This document shows, one piece after another, positions 62,005 through 64,000 of a stretch of 64,000 nucleotides of DNA. Origin of the DNA: JBKHXF01 sp046566145 (GTDB taxonomy: Bacteria; Actinomycetota; Nitriliruptoria; Nitriliruptorales; Nitriliruptoraceae); the NCBI GenBank assembly GCA_046566145.1, contig JBKHXF010000030.1:1-64000 (forward strand). The letters run 5' to 3'. Position 1 is the stretch's first letter. Each line of letters opens with the position of its first letter. The notes under the pieces are model-generated. The model had not been told where the DNA came from and did not search any database. It worked only from the letters and a program-made list of their open reading frames with translations. Both the position numbers and the translations under genes were made by a program.

Positions 62005-64000
62005 GTGTCGTCGGACGACGTGGGTGGACAGGCTGGGGGCGACGACCTCGACGCCCGGGTCGACGAGCTCTTCTCGACCGCCATCGAGCGGCAGGTCGCC
62101 GAGCAGCGCAACCTCAACCGGCTCATCGCGGAGGTCGAGTCGTCGCTCGCCTCCGTCCGGGGTCGCATCGACGAGCTCCAACGGCAGGTCGCTCGCGACC
62201 TCGCCCCCACCTCCGACCGAGTCGGGGCGCTCGACGCCACCATCCGATCGCTGCGCGAGACGGTCGCCCAGCAGCACGTGGCGCTGCGGGCGGAGCTCGA
62301 GGCGGCCTTCGAGGCGCTCCGTCAGGACCGCGACGGGGCAGGCGGTGAGCTCGGCGGCGTCCTCGACGACCTGCGTCGGAACGAGGTCGAGCTCGCCGAG
62401 CGGGTCGCGGGCGTGGCTCGCACGCTCGAGACGGCGCTCGAACGGCTCGACGCCCGCCAGGAGGGTTTCGGCGTCGAGCTGTCGCGCATGGGCACGCTGC
62501 TGACCGACACGGCGGAGGCCGCGGAGGACACCCGCGGGTCGCTCGGCCCCACGACGGCCCGGGTCGAGCACGCGATCGCCGAGCTCTCCGACCGTCTCGA
62601 CGCACTGGCGGCCGACCAGCGTGGGCAGCTCGAGGCCGTGGGAGGCGACGTGCTCGCAGCCGTCGAGACACGCCTCGCTGGCGTGGTCGAGCAGGTCGAG
62701 GGCGCGCTCCGGCGGGGCCTCGGGGACACCGCGGGCACGGTCGAGGACCGGCTCGCGGGCTTCGCGCAGGAGCTCGAGGCGCAGCGGGCGACGCTCGGGG
62801 GCCTCGACCAGACCGTCCGCGAGGCCGTCCGTGACCTCGCCGGTGAGGTCCGCGCTGCGACCGTGTCCGAGCTCCGCGACGTCGTCGACGCCGGGGTCGA
62901 GGCCGACCGCGCGCTGCTGTCCTCGGTCGAGGACCGGCTCGCCGAGCGGGTGGCCGCACTCGCGGACGACCTCGCCTCCCGCGTCGCGGCGACCGACGAG
63001 CGCCTCGCCGGGTCGCTCGACGCCATCGCGGGCCGGCTCGACGCCGGGCTGGGCGCGGTCGAGGGCCGGACGTCCGCCGGCGCCGACGCCGTCGCGGCCG
63101 GCATCGCCGAGCTGCGCGCGCTGTTCGACGAGCGCACGGCCGCGACCGACGTGGCGCTCGTCGAGCGGATGGACGCGGTCGGTGACACGCTCACCACCCG
63201 GCTCGCCGCCTCGCTCGACCGCCTCGCCGCCGGCGCCGCGTCGTCCAAGGAGTCCCTCGTCGGCCGCTTCGAGGGGTTGCGGGCCGAGCTGTCGAGCCTC
63301 GCCGAGGAGCTCACCGACGAGGTCGCCCGGTCCGAGCGCCGCTCCGGCGAGCGGCTGGAGGCGATCGCGGCCCGCGTGGACGAGGCGACCTCGGCCCTCG
63401 CGGGGGCCGCCGGCGCCACCGGCGAGGCCGTCGCCTCGCTCCGCGCCGAGGCCGGCGCCCGTGACGCGCAGGTCGCCGAGCTGCTCGAGCGGAGCGTGGC
63501 GGACCTGCGGAACGCCATCGAGACGGGGCTCGACCACGGGCGCGTCCAGCTCGACGGCCGGGTCGACGACCTCCTCGAGCAGACCCGCGCCCAGCTCGAC
63601 GACCTCGGGGGTGAGCTCCGCCGCCGCGCCGCCGCCGCCGCGGCGCAGGCCGAGTCGACCGAGTCCGAGATCGCCGCGAGCCGCTCCGCGCTCCGGGCGG
63701 AGCTCACCGAGCTCCGCGCGGCGATCGAGCGCACCGCCGACGAGCGCGACACCGAGCTGCGCGAGCTGCTCGCCGGCCGCTTCGCCGAGCGGGACCAGCG
63801 TGACGGCGACACCCGCGAGGCGGTCCTGGGGCTCGTCCGCGACGAGTTCGGGACCATCCGCGAGGACCTCGGCGAGCAGCGGGCGCTGCTGCGGGAGCAG
63901 CTCGACGAGCGCGCCGCGGCGACGCTCGAGGCCCTCGGCAACCACGCTGACCGGCTCGCGGCCATCCGTGACGAGGTGGAGCAGCGGCTCGGTGCGCTCG
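62005..64000 (+). CDS. Very long coiled-coil protein, 3' end outside the window
   Basis: The frame is open for at least 665 codons and runs off the right edge. The start GTG 62005 has GGGAG seven bases upstream; GTG 61981 in the same frame is an alternative. After VSSDDVGGQAGGDDLDARVD the whole product is heptad-like: ELFSTAIERQVAEQRNLNRL, LRAELEAAFEALRQDRDGAG, VEDRLAGFAQELEAQRATLG, ERLAGSLDAIAGRLDAGLGA, ELRAAIERTADERDTELREL. It has almost no Pro, Cys, Trp or Tyr, is rich in Ala, Leu, Glu, Arg and Asp, and shows no membrane helix or catalytic motif so far. Long cytoskeletal, SMC-like or apolipoprotein-like proteins look like this; function unknown. Confidence 0.8.
   Translation, partial: MSSDDVGGQAGGDDLDARVDELFSTAIERQVAEQRNLNRLIAEVESSLASVRGRIDELQRQVARDLAPTSDRVGALDATIRSLRETVAQQHVALRAELEAAFEALRQDRDGAGGELGGVLDDLRRNEVELAERVAGVARTLETALERLDARQEGFGVELSRMGTLLTDTAEAAEDTRGSLGPTTARVEHAIAELSDRLDALAADQRGQLEAVGGDVLAAVETRLAGVVEQVEGALRRGLGDTAGTVEDRLAGFAQELEAQRATLGGLDQTVREAVRDLAGEVRAATVSELRDVVDAGVEADRALLSSVEDRLAERVAALADDLASRVAATDERLAGSLDAIAGRLDAGLGAVEGRTSAGADAVAAGIAELRALFDERTAATDVALVERMDAVGDTLTTRLAASLDRLAAGAASSKESLVGRFEGLRAELSSLAEELTDEVARSERRSGERLEAIAARVDEATSALAGAAGATGEAVASLRAEAGARDAQVAELLERSVADLRNAIETGLDHGRVQLDGRVDDLLEQTRAQLDDLGGELRRRAAAAAAQAESTESEIAASRSALRAELTELRAAIERTADERDTELRELLAGRFAERDQRDGDTREAVLGLVRDEFGTIREDLGEQRALLREQLDERAAATLEALGNHADRLAAIRDEVEQRLGAL

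Noticed and set aside
61678..63945. 755-codon minus-strand frame opposite the coiled-coil gene
   Set aside because: Its product (rich in RRGG, LGERLE-like runs) mirrors the codon pattern of the plus-strand gene, which has a promoter, ribosome site and heptads. The minus frame also runs into sigK.

Overview
The window is a gene-dense, very GC-rich chromosomal segment from an actinobacterium. Supporting signs are frequent GTG starts, -10 boxes of the TAGGCT/TACGCT type, several leaderless starts, coenzyme F420 genes with a fused fbiC, a multi-subunit acyl-CoA carboxylase with an epsilon subunit, and an SdhCAB complex of the menaquinone type. Gene content points to a deep-branching actinobacterial class rather than a mycobacterium or streptomycete, but this is inference. 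No rRNA, tRNA, CRISPR array, insertion sequence or prophage was seen. About 54 protein genes are supported: one frameshifted, and one running off the right edge.

Layout. 0-4 kb: purN-purH-folD, the formyl-folate end of purine synthesis. 4-5 kb: a small XRE regulator/nucleotidyltransferase pair that resembles a toxin-antitoxin operon. 5-15 kb: methyltransferase, mdh, trpS, glutamate dehydrogenase and sdhCAB (central metabolism). 15-24 kb: a frameshifted DUF2236 gene, a membrane-anchored hydrolase-like protein, an old yellow enzyme, methylmalonyl-CoA mutase large subunit, an O-antigen-ligase-like membrane protein, lpdA and an Ada-like repair protein. 25-41 kb: acyl-CoA metabolism (biotin carboxylase/BCCP, carboxyltransferase, epsilon subunit, biotin ligase, two acyl-CoA dehydrogenases), interleaved with two cupredoxin lipoproteins, an S41 protease, a histidine kinase and a PhoU-RCK/MgtE cation module. 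41-53.6 kb: a cell-envelope glycan cluster (TIGR03089 protein, two LCP-family proteins, rmlA, rmlB, rmlD, an EamA protein, wbbL, an NDP-sugar pyrophosphorylase, Wzm/Wzt-like ABC exporter, a second GT2). 53.6-61 kb: DUF3105 protein, purine permease and F420 synthesis (cofE, cofD, fbiC). 61-64 kb: a SigK-like ECF sigma factor preceded by an unusual repeat-rich region, then the start of a very long coiled-coil protein.

How the genes fit together. The carboxylase genes and birA form one biotin-dependent system that makes malonyl-CoA or methylmalonyl-CoA; the mutase would pass methylmalonyl-CoA on to succinyl-CoA and so to the Sdh complex and malate dehydrogenase. The rml genes, WbbL and LCP proteins would make and attach a rhamnose-containing linker or wall polymer. 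From memory, much of this order (lpdA, accA3, accE5-accD5-birA, fadE, TIGR03089-LCP-rmlD-wbbL-manB-fbiB-fbiA) matches Mycobacterium tuberculosis Rv3261-Rv3303c, so it looks like ancestral actinobacterial gene order rather than a genomic island. The least explained parts are the right end (sigma factor, palindrome array, coiled-coil gene) and the XRE/nucleotidyltransferase pair.
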